From assembly GCF_017815515.1 (NCBI RefSeq), contig NZ_CP072611.1, forward strand, positions 2,170,001 through 2,234,000: a stretch of DNA of 64,000 nucleotides. The letters run 5' to 3'. The notes below the pieces were generated by a model. The model saw nothing but the letters and a program-made list of their open reading frames with translations. It was not told the DNA's origin and searched no databases. The translations under genes and the position numbers were made by a program. Origin of the DNA: Aureimonas populi. Its GTDB lineage: Bacteria > Pseudomonadota > Alphaproteobacteria > Rhizobiales > Rhizobiaceae. Shown piece by piece: positions 32,126 through 43,929 of this stretch (positions are counted from its first letter, which is position 1; each line of letters begins with the position of its first letter).

Positions 32126-32426
32126 GAGCGGTGCCTCTCTTGAAGTGCGCCGTTTTCGTTCGATATGGGCCTTTTCGGCGTGGTGCGGAGGCGTATGTCG
32201 TTGAACGTCTTGACTCGGCGAGATGAAATCGTGGAGAGGGTCCAACGTTCGATCTTCGCCCGTGCGCGGCCGGCGGCGCGCAGGGAACGCGTTTTTTCCC
32301 CGGCCTGGCCGGGTATGGTTAATTGGACTTTAACGGCTGCCCGCGTATCAGCGTCGTTCGGGGCCGGTTCGGGGACCCATGGACCTCGGATAGCGCGCGA
32401 ATGGCGCGAAACGGAGAAGAATTCGC
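32126..32426 (+). promoter_or_regulatory. dnaG-rpoD intergenic region with a possible rpoD promoter
   Basis: About 300 bases without a gene. CTTGAAG (32139-32145) followed by CGATATG (32161-32167) resembles alphaproteobacterial RpoH-type boxes (CTTGAA ... TAT), which would fit heat-responsive rpoD transcription. A CCCGGCC-T-GGCCGGG palindrome lies near 32300. I did not find a clear dnaG terminator, so readthrough is also possible. Confidence 0.35.
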
Positions 32427-34403
<1,977 letters not shown>

Positions 34404-34430
34404 TATCGCACGAGGCGTGAGGAGCTTAAG

Positions 34431-34458
34431 AGGCCGGGATCGCCATCCCGGCCTTTTT
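34431..34458 (+). terminator. Intrinsic terminator after rpoD
   Basis: AGGCCGGGAT and ATCCCGGCCT form a perfect 10-bp stem around CGCC, then four further T follow. It abuts the stop of the convergent GGDEF/EAL gene. Confidence 0.92.
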
Positions 34459-36020
34459 CATGCCTCTTCCTTCGCCGTCGCCCGCTTGTCCGCGCAGGCC
34501 TGCGGAAGCCGGGCGCGAAGCTCCTGCGCCGTCATGGCGTCCGAGAAATAAGGCCCGGTGAACATGGAGCAGCCGGCCGTGCGCGCCAGGACGAACTGCT
34601 CCTCGCTCGCCACGCCATCGGCCACGATCGGCAGGCCGAGGGCCGCCGCCACGCTGGCGAGCGCCGAGACCACGACATTGTCCGTCTCGCTTTTGCCCAG
34701 CCGCGCGATCTGCTGCTGCTTGATGCGCACGATGTCGGTGGGAAAGTCGCGCAGGCGCTCGAAGTCGCACACGATGGTGCTCAGATCGTCGAGCGAGATG
34801 CGCACGCCCAACTCGCGAAGCCGGTGAAGGCGGCGCTCCACATCCTGATGGCCGACGCGGGTGGCGGTCTGCTCCAGCACCAGGACCACGCGGTTCATCG
34901 CGATGCTCGCCTCCTCGCGGACCTTGCGGACCATGTGCACGATGCGCTCGCGTTTGAGCTGGCCGAGGGAGACGGGAATGCTCACCGTCAGGTTCTCGAA
35001 CGAGCGGGCATCCTCGCAGGCCCGGCGGAACGACCATTCCCCCACCCGGTCGATCAGGGTCGTCATCGAGGCGACCGGGATGAAGGTTTCGGCCGGCACG
35101 GGCCCGAGCCAGGAGCTGTCCCACTGCAAAAGGGCGCGCGCGGCGATGATGCGCCCGCTCGCATCGTGGATCGGCTGGTAGAACTGGCGCAGCTCGTCCT
35201 TCTCCAGCCCGAGCTTCAGCTCCCGCTCGATCTGCCGTTCGCGGCGGAACTCGCCCAGCATTCGCGGGGTGAAGAGCGTGGCCTGCCCCCGGCCGGCGCG
35301 TTTGCCCTCATAGAGGGCAAGGTCGGAGAATTGCAGGGCTTCGGAAAGAAAGCTCGTATGGGACGGGATGAGGGCGATGCCGATCGTCGCCGAAAGGGTG
35401 ATCTCGCTCCCCCGCAGGACGGAGGCCTTGCGGATGTCCTTCAGGAAGGAGGCGGCCACGGCGTATGCCTCCCGCTCGTCGGCGCAGGGCAACAGGAAGG
35501 CGAACTCGTCGCCGCCCAGCCGGCCGATGATGATGTCGTCGCCGGCCCGGCCCATGGCCTGCACGAGGCGGCGCAGCGCCCCGTCCCCCACCTCGTGGCC
35601 GAGGCTGTCGTTCAGGATCTTCAGATAATCCATGTCGACGGCGAAATAGCCGAGCGGCCGCTCGGGGGAGGCGGTTCGAACCGCCTGTTCGCACGCTTCC
35701 AGGAAGCAGCGGCGCGTGAGGGCGCCGGTGGCATGGTCGTAGGACGCCTCGTGTACGCGCTGGCGTTCCAGCTCGGCGATCTGCTCGTCCTGCCAGGCCG
35801 TCTGGATCTGGTTGGCGATGATGGTGCCGAGCGCGACGGCACTCAGGAGGAGGCCCACCGCAATCAGCCCGATGCGGGCGTCCGGTCCGTAGCCATGGAG
35901 AAGATCGGAAACGCCGAGCGATGCGGCCGCCGTGATGCAGGCGATCGACACGCTGGCACGGGAGTGGAAGATCGCGGTGAGAAGCTGCTTCAATTGCAAT
36001 GATCCCTCACCCGCCCGCAT
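34458..36020 (-). CDS. Membrane GGDEF protein with degenerate EAL domain
   Basis: A 520-residue c-di-GMP-type protein. Two membrane helices (about 24-42 and 49-71) precede a short coiled region. The GGDEF domain has [18 protein letters not shown] and an intact GGDEF at 169-173, so cyclase activity is possible. The EAL domain (about 265-510) has lost its key residues: EAL reads RAL (296-298), the KID motif reads RIK, and the metal-binding DDFG reads DDLS. It is therefore probably a sensor or binding module, not a phosphodiesterase. The ATG at 36020 was used, but a TTG seven codons later, behind GAGGG, is also plausible. Confidence 0.88.
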   Translation of the reverse strand: MRAGEGSLQLKQLLTAIFHSRASVSIACITAAASLGVSDLLHGYGPDARIGLIAVGLLLSAVALGTIIANQIQTAWQDEQIAELERQRVHEASYDHATGALTRRCFLEACEQAVRTASPERPLGYFAVDMDYLKILNDSLGHEVGDGALRRLVQAMGRAGDDIIIGRLGGDEFAFLLPCADEREAYAVAASFLKDIRKASVLRGSEITLSATIGIALIPSHTSFLSEALQFSDLALYEGKRAGRGQATLFTPRMLGEFRRERQIERELKLGLEKDELRQFYQPIHDASGRIIAARALLQWDSSWLGPVPAETFIPVASMTTLIDRVGEWSFRRACEDARSFENLTVSIPVSLGQLKRERIVHMVRKVREEASIAMNRVVLVLEQTATRVGHQDVERRLHRLRELGVRISLDDLSTIVCDFERLRDFPTDIVRIKQQQIARLGKSETDNVVVSALASVAAALGLPIVADGVASEEQFVLARTAGCSMFTGPYFSDAMTAQELRARLPQACADKRATAKEEA

Positions 36021-36100
36021 TCATCCCGGCTGTGGCGGCCCAAGATAAGCCGCAAGAGCTAAGATGACCTTAAGGAAGAGGAACTTTTGCAACGTCTATA

Positions 36101-36147
36101 CGCGTGGCAGGCGAGTCTCAGCCCGCCACGCGCCTTGCATTGCAAGG
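36101..36147. repeat. Two adjacent palindromes upstream of the GGDEF gene
   Basis: CGCGTGGC (36101-36108) pairs with GCCACGCG (36125-36132), and CCTTGCA/TGCAAGG (36133-36147) is a nearly continuous palindrome. They lie just after the SIMPL gene stop. The first may be a weak terminator without a T run; the second has the size of a dimeric operator. Confidence 0.45.
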
Positions 36148-36150
36148 GTG

Positions 36151-36894
36151 TTACTGCGCGTCCTCCAGCTCGAAGACGACCCGAAGTTGCGTGCGCACCG
36201 TGTTCTCACCGGTCTGGATGGGAACGCCGGCATCGGCGGACGCGGCCATCATGCGCGCCTCGGCCATCGGCCGGGGAATGGAGGGACCGGCCTCGTCCGA
36301 GATCGAGACGACGCGGCCCAGCGTCACGCCGGCCGCTTCCGCGATGATGGTGGCGCTTTCGCGCGCCCGCGAGACGGCCTCGCGCCGGGCCTCGTCGCGC
36401 AGCGAGGAGGGATCTTCGATCTGGAAGGCGATGTCGCCGCCCTGGTTGACGCCGAGCGAGACCGCGCGGTCGAGCACCTCGCCGATCCGCGAGAGATCGC
36501 GGATGCGCACGGCCAGGGTGTTCCTCACCTCGTAGCCGACGAGCTCGGGCGGGGCGCTGGTGCCGTCCTGGCGGTTCTCGTAGCGATATTGCGGGGTGAT
36601 GGAGAAGCCGCCGGTCTGGAGGTCTCGTGCCTCGATCCCCAGCTCGCCCATGGCCTCGGCCACCGCGCGCGCGGCCTCGTTGGCCTGCGACAGGGCCGCT
36701 TCCGCCGTCTCGGCCACGCGCAGGACGGTGAGGTTGGCCATGGCGAGGTCCGGGGCCCCGCTGGCTTCTCCCTCGCCCAGAACGGTAACGGTCGCTGCCT
36801 CGCGGTCCTCCTCGGCGGGTGCCTGGGCATGGGCCGCGGCGGGCAGGAGGAAGAGGGCAAGGGCAAGGGCGGTCCGGCAGTGAGGCGCGCGCAT
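36151..36894 (-). CDS. SIMPL-domain (DUF541) periplasmic protein
   Basis: A 247-residue exported protein. A signal peptide (1-23, ending AAAHAQ) precedes a SIMPL/DUF541 domain: TVTVLGEGEASGAPDLAMA, ELGIEARDLQTGGFSITPQY and REAVSRARESATIIAEAAG. Relatives such as Brucella BP26 and E. coli YggE form ring oligomers in the periplasm and are linked to oxidative stress. AAAGGA lies five bases before the chosen ATG; the frame is open further upstream without support. It lies between the tRNA-Ile2 gene and the GGDEF/EAL gene. Confidence 0.88.
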   Translation of the reverse strand: MRAPHCRTALALALFLLPAAAHAQAPAEEDREAATVTVLGEGEASGAPDLAMANLTVLRVAETAEAALSQANEAARAVAEAMGELGIEARDLQTGGFSITPQYRYENRQDGTSAPPELVGYEVRNTLAVRIRDLSRIGEVLDRAVSLGVNQGGDIAFQIEDPSSLRDEARREAVSRARESATIIAEAAGVTLGRVVSISDEAGPSIPRPMAEARMMAASADAGVPIQTGENTVRTQLRVVFELEDAQ

Positions 36895-37015
36895 GGCGAT
36901 CCTTTCGATTCGCGAGTGAACGATGCCGCTACTGTTCATCCGAATGCGGCGGAAGACGGGGCAGGCCAACGGCTTGCTTGAGGCCGCGCGAAGTTTCGGC
37001 TAGGGGAGGAGCGTC

Positions 37016-37091
37016 GGGCCTGTAGCTCAATGGTTAGAGCCGGCGGCTCATAACCGCTTGGTTGCAGGTTCGAATCCTGCCGGGCCCACCA
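37016..37091 (+). tRNA. tRNA-Ile2 (anticodon CAT, lysidine-dependent)
   Basis: A 76-nt cloverleaf with encoded CCA. The acceptor GGGCCTG pairs with CGGGCCC, the D stem is GCTC/GAGC, the anticodon stem GGCGG/CCGCT has loop CTCATAA, and the T stem is GCAGG/CCTGC. The anticodon is CAT at 37049-37051. G1-C72 pairing excludes initiator tRNA. The C4-G69 and C5-G68 pairs and overall sequence match tRNA-Ile2, whose anticodon C is converted to lysidine by TilS; elongator tRNA-Met is less likely. It overlaps the end of glpD on the other strand. Confidence 0.93.
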
Positions 37092-38577
37092 GATGCTCCC
37101 CCATCCGCTCGGCGATGTGGGTTTCGAGGTTCTGTGTCTGGCGCTCGTCGAAGCGCAGGCCGAGCTTGGTGCGGCGCCACAGGATGTCCTGGGCGGTGCG
37201 GGCCCATTCCCGGTCCACCAGCCAGTTCACCTCCGCCTCGCTCAGCCCGTGGCCGAACTGGCGGCCAAGGGCGCCGGGGCGCAGGAAGGACCGCGCGTCC
37301 GTGCCGTAGGCGCGCACGAGGCGACGTACGGTGCGGGCGTCGAGCTCCGGCGCGATCTGTGTGAATTCGCGCTCCAGCGCCGCCACGCCGTCGACGGGGA
37401 AGTCGCCGCCGGGCAGGGGCTGCCGGCCGGTCCAGCTTTCGCCCTTCGGCCCCAGCGCCCGGCCGATCCGGGCCAGCACCTCCTCGGCCAGAACCCGGTA
37501 GGTCGTGATCTTTCCGCCGAACGCGTTGAGGAGCGGGGCCTCGCCCGGCTTCGTCTCCATCTTCAGCACATAGTCCCGCGTTGCCTCCTGCGCGCTGGAA
37601 GCGCCGTCGTCGAACAGGGGGCGCACGCCGGAATAGGTCCAGACCACGTCCTCGCGCGTGACCGGGACCTTCAGGTACTCAGCGGCGGCCGAGAGGAGAT
37701 AGTCCGTTTCCTCCGGCGTGATGGCGGCATCCTCCGGCGCGCCGGAGAAATCCCGGTCCGTGGTGCCGAGGAGGGTGAAATCCTCCTCGTAGGGAATGGT
37801 GAAGATGATACGGCCGTCGGCATTCTGGAAGATGAAGGCCCGGTCGTGCTCGTAGAGCTTGCGCGTGACGAGATGGGAACCCTGCACGAGGCGGATGTTG
37901 TGCGCCTCGTTCTGGCCGAGGGCCTCTCGGATCACCGCGTCCACCCAGGGGCCGGCCGTGTTGACGAGGAAGGCCGCGCTCGCCTCGAAGGTCTCGCCCG
38001 TCCGGTGGTCGTCCAGCGTCAGGCGCCAGCGGCCCTTTTCCCGCCGCGCCGAGACGAGCCGGGTGCGCACCATGATGTCCGCGCCGCGCGCCTGCGCGTC
38101 CCGAGCGTTGAGGACCACGAGGCGCGCATCGTCCACCCGCGCGTCCGAATATTCGAAGCCCTTGGTGAATTCGGGCTTCAGCGGCGCGCCGAGGGGGCCG
38201 CGAAGATCGACGCCGGTGGTGCTCTTCAGGCGTTTGCGCCCGCCGATATGATCGTAGAGGAAGAGCCCGAGGCGCAGCAGCCAGGCGGGCCGCAGGCCCT
38301 TGTGATGGGGCAGGACGAAGCGAAGCGGGCGCACGATGTGCGGGGCGATCGACCAGAGCACCTCGCGCTCCAGAAGCGCGTGGCGCACGAGCCCGAACTC
38401 GTAATGCTCCAGATAGCGCAGGCCGCCGTGGATCAGCTTGGTGGACCAGGACGAGGTGCCGGAGGCGAGATCGTTCATCTCGCACAGCCCCACGCGATAG
38501 CCGCGCCCCGCCGCATCGCGCGCCACGCCGCAGCCGTTGATGCCGCCGCCGATGATGAAGACCTCGTATTCCTGCAT
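37048..38577 (-). CDS. glpD: Glycerol-3-phosphate dehydrogenase GlpD
   Basis: A 509-residue FAD enzyme oxidising glycerol 3-phosphate to dihydroxyacetone phosphate at the membrane, with electrons passed to quinone. It starts YEVFIIGGGINGCGVARDAA, the FAD-binding site, and has STKLIHGGLRYLEHYEF and GVRPLFDDG. The last 14 codons (reading GPAGFEPATKRL at the end) are antisense to the tRNA-Ile2 gene, and the stop codon overlaps its anticodon. It is the last gene of the leftward polyol region, 101 bases after the PfkB kinase gene. A related erythritol-phosphate dehydrogenase role is less likely by sequence. Confidence 0.92.
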   Translation of the reverse strand: MQEYEVFIIGGGINGCGVARDAAGRGYRVGLCEMNDLASGTSSWSTKLIHGGLRYLEHYEFGLVRHALLEREVLWSIAPHIVRPLRFVLPHHKGLRPAWLLRLGLFLYDHIGGRKRLKSTTGVDLRGPLGAPLKPEFTKGFEYSDARVDDARLVVLNARDAQARGADIMVRTRLVSARREKGRWRLTLDDHRTGETFEASAAFLVNTAGPWVDAVIREALGQNEAHNIRLVQGSHLVTRKLYEHDRAFIFQNADGRIIFTIPYEEDFTLLGTTDRDFSGAPEDAAITPEETDYLLSAAAEYLKVPVTREDVVWTYSGVRPLFDDGASSAQEATRDYVLKMETKPGEAPLLNAFGGKITTYRVLAEEVLARIGRALGPKGESWTGRQPLPGGDFPVDGVAALEREFTQIAPELDARTVRRLVRAYGTDARSFLRPGALGRQFGHGLSEAEVNWLVDREWARTAQDILWRRTKLGLRFDERQTQNLETHIAERMGEHLVGPAGFEPATKRL

Positions 38578-38678
38578 GGGGCCCGCCCTTCCGTCTGCCG
38601 CCGTGATAATCGCCTTTGCGCGCGAAGCGAAGCGGGGGATGCGAGGGAGGTTGAAAACGGCTTCCTGGAATAGTCGGC

Positions 38679-39617
38679 TCAGGCGGGCCGCGCCATGTCG
38701 CCGGAGCGCGGCAGGTCCGCGCCCCGGCGCGAGCAGGTGATCGCCGCCGCCCGGCAGGCGAAGGCCAAAGCGCGCTCAATGAAGGCGAGGTCGAGCGTCT
38801 CCAGCGCCCCGCGCGTCATGCGCCCCTCCGCCTCGATGAAGGAGAGGAGCGCGGCGTGGAAGCTGTCCCCTGCGCCCACCGTATCGACCACCGTGACGGC
38901 CGGGCCCTGGAAGCGGACGCTGCCGAAGGCGCCGAAGGCGCGCACCGGCTGCGGCCCGTCCGTGACCAGCACGAGCGCGGGGCCCTGGCGCAGCCAGCCT
39001 CGCGCGATGGCCTCCACATCCGCGCCGGGGCCGAAGGCGTGGCCGATATCCTCCGTGCTGATCTTGACGATGGACGCGGCGCGGATCACCCGCTCGAAGC
39101 GGGCGCGCCATGCCGCGTCGTCCCCGATGAGGCCGGGGCGCACATTCGGGTCGAAGGAGACCACGCGCTCCCGCCCCATCCGCTCGGCCAGCCGCGTCAC
39201 CGTCTCGCCCGCCGAGTCGAGCCCGAGCGTGTAGGAGCCGACGCTCACGCAACTCACCGCATCGCCCGGATCGGGCAGGTCGGTTTCGAGGAGGTCGTGG
39301 TCGGCCGCACCCTCGTTGCGGAAGGAATAGGCCACGAGGCCATCCTCGCCGACGGAGACGAAGCTCAGGGGGGAGGGGCGGCCCGTGCGCTTGGCGAATG
39401 AGAGGGAAACGCCTTCCTCCTCCAGCGCGCGGCGCAGGCGCTTGCCGAAGAAATCGTCCGAGAGCGCGCCGAAGAAGGCCACCTCGCGCCCGAGGCGCGC
39501 CGCGCCCACGGCCACGTTGAAGGGAGAGCCGCCGACATGGCCCTCCATGGCCAGCGCGCGCTCCCCCTTGCCGGTGGAGAAGAAGTCGATCAGCGCCTCG
39601 CCGCAGACCAGGATCAT
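38679..39617 (-). CDS. frk: PfkB-family sugar kinase, fructokinase type
   Basis: A 312-residue ribokinase-fold kinase. The N-terminal ILVCGEALIDFF and GGSPFNVAVGAARLG match bacterial fructokinases. The C-terminal VVDTVGAGDSFHAALLSF carries the catalytic Asp of the GAGD anion hole. In this operon it would phosphorylate fructose made from sorbitol by SmoS. It starts 22 bases after the ribulokinase-type gene stop. The substrate is inferred from context and similarity. Confidence 0.85.
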   Translation of the reverse strand: MILVCGEALIDFFSTGKGERALAMEGHVGGSPFNVAVGAARLGREVAFFGALSDDFFGKRLRRALEEEGVSLSFAKRTGRPSPLSFVSVGEDGLVAYSFRNEGAADHDLLETDLPDPGDAVSCVSVGSYTLGLDSAGETVTRLAERMGRERVVSFDPNVRPGLIGDDAAWRARFERVIRAASIVKISTEDIGHAFGPGADVEAIARGWLRQGPALVLVTDGPQPVRAFGAFGSVRFQGPAVTVVDTVGAGDSFHAALLSFIEAEGRMTRGALETLDLAFIERALAFACRAAAITCSRRGADLPRSGDMARPA

Positions 39618-39639
39618 CGCGGGCGTCCTCCCATGGTTT

Positions 39640-41256
39640 CTAGAGCGCGCGCACCTCGCGCTCGGCGCGGCGCAGGATGTGATAGGCTCGGCGCCGGGCG
39701 TCGTGCAGGTCCCTCAGCGCGGGATTGGGCGCGATCTCCTCGCCGATGCCGCACATGGCGGCGGCCGCCGCCGAGAGGTCGGCGAAGGCCTTGCCCGCCA
39801 CCGCGCCGATGATGGCGCTGCCAAGGAGCACGGGCTCGGCCGTGCGGGGCAGGGCGACGCGCATACCGGTGGCGTCCGCCAGGATGCGCCGCAGGAGCGG
39901 CGAGCGCGCGGCGCCGCCCGAGACCACGATGGTGCCCAGATCCACGCCCCGCTCGCGCATCGCCTCGACGATCTGCCCGGTCCCGTAGGACAGGCCGCAA
40001 AGCCCGGCGACGAAGAGGCGCACGAGGCTGGCCTCGCTCGTCTCCAGCCCCAGGCCGGCGATGACGGCGGTCGCGGCCGGGTCGGCCTCCGGCGAGCGGT
40101 TGCCGAGGAACTCGGGCACGATGTGCAGCTTGCCGGCAAGACGCGCCGCCTCTTCCACCGAACCGGCCATCTCCACCGCGCGCGCTTCCAGATGGTCGAG
40201 CACCGAGACGCCCTTGGCAGCGGCCGTTTCACGGGCGGCGGGAAAGGCCGGGTGCAGCGCCACGAGGTAATCGAGCGCGGCGCCATAGGCGGACTGCCCG
40301 CCTTCCAGCAGCCAGTATCCCGGCAGGAGCGAATCGCGATACGGGCCCCAGACGCCGTCCACGAAGGCCGCGTCGCGCGTGACCGCCATGGCGCAGGAGG
40401 AGGTGCCCATGATGAGGGCAAGCTCCGCGGCCGGATCGGCGGGCGCCCCGCCGCGGTCCGCCCCCAGCGTGCCGATGCCGCCGGCATGGGCGTCGATGGC
40501 CGGCGCGCCCACCGGCGTGCCGGGAGCAAGGCCGAGTTCCGCAGCCACCCCGGCCGTGAGCCCGGCTCCGAGCGGCGCGCCGATATCGACCACCTCTCTG
40601 CCGATGCGCGAGAAGCCCTCGTCCGCCAGCTCGCCGAGGCCCACCGTGCGGAAATAGCCGGGGTCCCAGCGGCGCTCGTGGGCCAGATAGGTCCATTTGC
40701 AGGTGAGGGTGCAGACCGAGCGCTGGAGGCTGCCCGTGGCGCGCCAGGAGAGATAATCGGCCAGATCGAAGAAATGCGCCGCGCGCGCGAAGATCTCGGG
40801 CCGCTTCTCCTTCAGCCACAGGAGCTTGGGCGTCTCCATCTCGGGCGAGACGGCGCCGCCCACATAGCGCAGCACCTCGTGGCCCGTTTCGTTGATGCGC
40901 CGCGTCTGGTCGAGCGCGCGATGGTCCATCCACACCACGATGTCGCGCGCCGCATCCTCCGAGGGGCCGACCGGCAGGCCCTTGCCGTCCTCGCCCACCA
41001 CGACGAGCGAGCAGGTGGCGTCGAAGCCGAGCCCGCCGATGTCGGCCGGCGAGACGCCGGCCTTCGCCACCGCCTCGCGCACGGAGGCGACCACGGCCGC
41101 CCAGATGTCGGCCGAGGACTGCTCGACGATGCCATGGTCCTCCCGCCACAGGCGGATCTCGCGCTTGGCGGTGCCCAGAAGCTGTCCGCGCCGGTCGAAG
41201 ACGCCCGCGCGCGCGCTTCCCGTGCCCACGTCCACGCCGATGAAGGCGTCACTCAT
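39640..41256 (-). CDS. FGGY-family carbohydrate kinase, D-ribulokinase type
   Basis: A 538-residue two-domain sugar kinase. It starts AFIGVDVGTGSARAGVFD (phosphate-binding loop) and has FDATCSLVV. The segments VWMDHRALDQTRRINETGH and SPEMETPKLLWLKE, with CKWTYLAHERRWDPGYF, closely match the D-ribulokinase branch that includes human FGGY. It would make D-ribulose 5-phosphate from D-ribulose produced by a polyol dehydrogenase of the same operon. A xylulose substrate cannot be excluded. The 102-base gap upstream holds two perfect hairpins. Confidence 0.88.
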   Translation of the reverse strand: MSDAFIGVDVGTGSARAGVFDRRGQLLGTAKREIRLWREDHGIVEQSSADIWAAVVASVREAVAKAGVSPADIGGLGFDATCSLVVVGEDGKGLPVGPSEDAARDIVVWMDHRALDQTRRINETGHEVLRYVGGAVSPEMETPKLLWLKEKRPEIFARAAHFFDLADYLSWRATGSLQRSVCTLTCKWTYLAHERRWDPGYFRTVGLGELADEGFSRIGREVVDIGAPLGAGLTAGVAAELGLAPGTPVGAPAIDAHAGGIGTLGADRGGAPADPAAELALIMGTSSCAMAVTRDAAFVDGVWGPYRDSLLPGYWLLEGGQSAYGAALDYLVALHPAFPAARETAAAKGVSVLDHLEARAVEMAGSVEEAARLAGKLHIVPEFLGNRSPEADPAATAVIAGLGLETSEASLVRLFVAGLCGLSYGTGQIVEAMRERGVDLGTIVVSGGAARSPLLRRILADATGMRVALPRTAEPVLLGSAIIGAVAGKAFADLSAAAAAMCGIGEEIAPNPALRDLHDARRRAYHILRRAEREVRAL

Positions 41257-41284
41257 CCCGTTCCTCCCGAGAGCTGCCGCAAGA

Positions 41285-41343
41285 CCGCTCGCGCATGGCG
41301 CGAGCGGGCCTTGACTAGCACGATCCTTCGCGTGTCGCGAAGG
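41285..41343 (-). repeat. Two consecutive perfect hairpins in the polyol operon
   Basis: CCGCTCGCGC/GCGCGAGCGG (41285-41294 and 41298-41307) and CCTTCGCG/CGCGAAGG (41325-41332 and 41336-41343) have 3-base loops and no T run. They lie between the second dehydrogenase and the kinase gene, and could mark an mRNA processing or stability point. Confidence 0.75.
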
Positions 41344-41358
41344 CCCGGAGGGGGCCCA

Positions 41359-42135
41359 TCACCAGCAGGTGTAGCCGCCATCGGCGACCACGATGGAGCC
41401 GGTGAGCAGGCTTGCGGCATCGGAGGCGAGGAAGTGGACGACGGAGGCGATCTCGTCCGGTTGGCCGACGCGGCCCATCGGCGTCATCTCGAGCCAGACC
41501 TTGTACATGTCCGGGTTCTCGTCCATGCCGAACTTCGTCAGCGGCGTTTCGATATAGGTGGGCGCCACGGCGTTCACCCGCACGCCCCTTTGGCCCCATT
41601 CGGCCGCCAGCGACTTGGTGAGATGGTGAACGGCGGCCTTGGAGGCGTTGTAGAAGCTCTGCGGCTGCGGCTTGTTGACGATGAAGCCGGACATGGAGCC
41701 GATATTGACGATCGAGCCCGAGCCGCCTTCCAGCATCTTGCGGCCGAACTCGCGGCAGCACCAGAACAGCCCGTCGAGGTTGACGTCCATGTGAAAGCGC
41801 CAGTGCTCGTCGCTCGTGTCCTCGGCGCGCACGTCGGACTTGGCGACGCCGGCATTGTTGACGAGGATGTCGACGCGGCCATGCTCGGCGACGATCCTAT
41901 CGGCCAGCGCGGCGACATCGGCCGATCGCGTCACGTCCAGCGTCGCACCATGGGCCTTGATGCCCAGGGCCGTCAGGCGCGACAGGCAGGTCTCGACGCG
42001 CGAGGCGTCCATGTCCGCGATGATCACGGTCGCGCCGGCTTCGCCCAGCGCCGTGGCGCAGGCCTCGCCGATGCCCTGTCCGGCGCCGGTGACGACCGCG
42101 ATCCGGCCGTCGAGTTTCAGTTTTTCCAGATACAT
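41359..42135 (-). CDS. SDR-family polyol dehydrogenase
   Basis: A 258-residue short-chain dehydrogenase. It has the NAD site VTGAGQGIGEA, NNAG, and catalytic Ser/Tyr/Lys in IGSMSGFIVNK and YNASKAA. The C-terminus GSIVVADGGYTCW and the IVNKPQPQ insert resemble galactitol- and arabitol-type 2-dehydrogenases. It probably oxidises a pentitol or galactitol at C2 to a ketose, which the neighbouring D-ribulokinase-type enzyme could use. The precise substrate is not determinable from sequence. It starts 14 bases after smoS. Confidence 0.82.
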   Translation of the reverse strand: MYLEKLKLDGRIAVVTGAGQGIGEACATALGEAGATVIIADMDASRVETCLSRLTALGIKAHGATLDVTRSADVAALADRIVAEHGRVDILVNNAGVAKSDVRAEDTSDEHWRFHMDVNLDGLFWCCREFGRKMLEGGSGSIVNIGSMSGFIVNKPQPQSFYNASKAAVHHLTKSLAAEWGQRGVRVNAVAPTYIETPLTKFGMDENPDMYKVWLEMTPMGRVGQPDEIASVVHFLASDAASLLTGSIVVADGGYTCW

Positions 42136-42149
42136 CGTGGCGTTTCCCG

Positions 42150-42916
42150 TCAGCTCATCCAGTTTCCGCCGTCGACATTGTATGTCTGGGCGACGACGTA
42201 GTTGCTCTCGGCAGAGGCGAGGAAGATCGCCATGCCGGTCAGATCCTCGGGCGTTCCCATGCGCCCGAAGGGCACGGCCTCGCCCACCAGGCGCTTCTTC
42301 TCGCCAAGCGGCCGGTTCTCGTATCGGGCGAACAGCGAATCGACATGGCTCCAGTGCTCGCCGTCCACCACGCCGGGCGCGATGGCGTTGACGTTGATGC
42401 CGTGCCGGATGAGCGCCAGGCCCGCCGACTGGGTGAGGGAGATGACCGCCGCCTTGGTGGCGCAGTAGACCGTGACCAGGGCCTCGCCCCGGCGCCCCGC
42501 CTGGCTGGCCATGTTGATGATCTTGCCGCCCCGGCCCGCTTCGATCATGGCGCGCGAGACGGCGCGCATCATGAAGAGCGACCCCTTCACATTGACCGAA
42601 AAGAGCCTGTCGTAGGAGGCCTCGCTCACCTCGTTCACCGGCGCCATGTCGAACAGGGCGGCGTTGTTGACGAGGATGTCGATGGGCGCCACCGCCGCCA
42701 GCTCCGCCACCGCCGCGTCGATCTCGTCCGGCTTCGACACGTCGAGCCGGCGCGCCGAGGCGGCGGGGCCGATCGCGGCGGCCGCGCGGGTGGCGGCCTC
42801 GCCGTCGAGGTCGAGGAGAACCACGCTCGCGCCCTCGCGCACATAGGCCTGCGCGAAGGCCAGCCCGATGCCCCGCGCCCCGCCCGTGATCAGCGCCCGC
42901 TTTCCCGCCAGACGGC

Positions 42917-42920
<4 letters not shown>
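42150..42920 (-). CDS. smoS: Sorbitol dehydrogenase SmoS (L-iditol 2-dehydrogenase)
   Basis: A 256-residue SDR enzyme that oxidises D-sorbitol to D-fructose with NAD (also galactitol or L-iditol in relatives). [42 protein letters not shown] and [15 protein letters not shown] at the C-terminus are near-diagnostic for Rhodobacter SmoS and rhizobial homologues. The catalytic Tyr and Lys are in YCATK. Its start overlaps the end of the transporter ATPase gene by four bases, so transport and oxidation are coupled. Confidence 0.93.
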
Positions 42921-43918
<998 letters not shown>

Positions 43919-43929
43919 GAGGCTTGTCC

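Noticed and set aside
37016..37091. tRNA-Met or initiator tRNA for the CAT anticodon gene
   Set aside because: G1-C72 pairing excludes the initiator. The C4-G69 and C5-G68 pairs and the anticodon stem resemble tRNA-Ile2 more than elongator tRNA-Met.
39385..42201. A 938-codon open frame antisense to the kinase and dehydrogenase genes
   Set aside because: It spans several well-supported genes and their gaps on the other strand, and its sequence is low-complexity.
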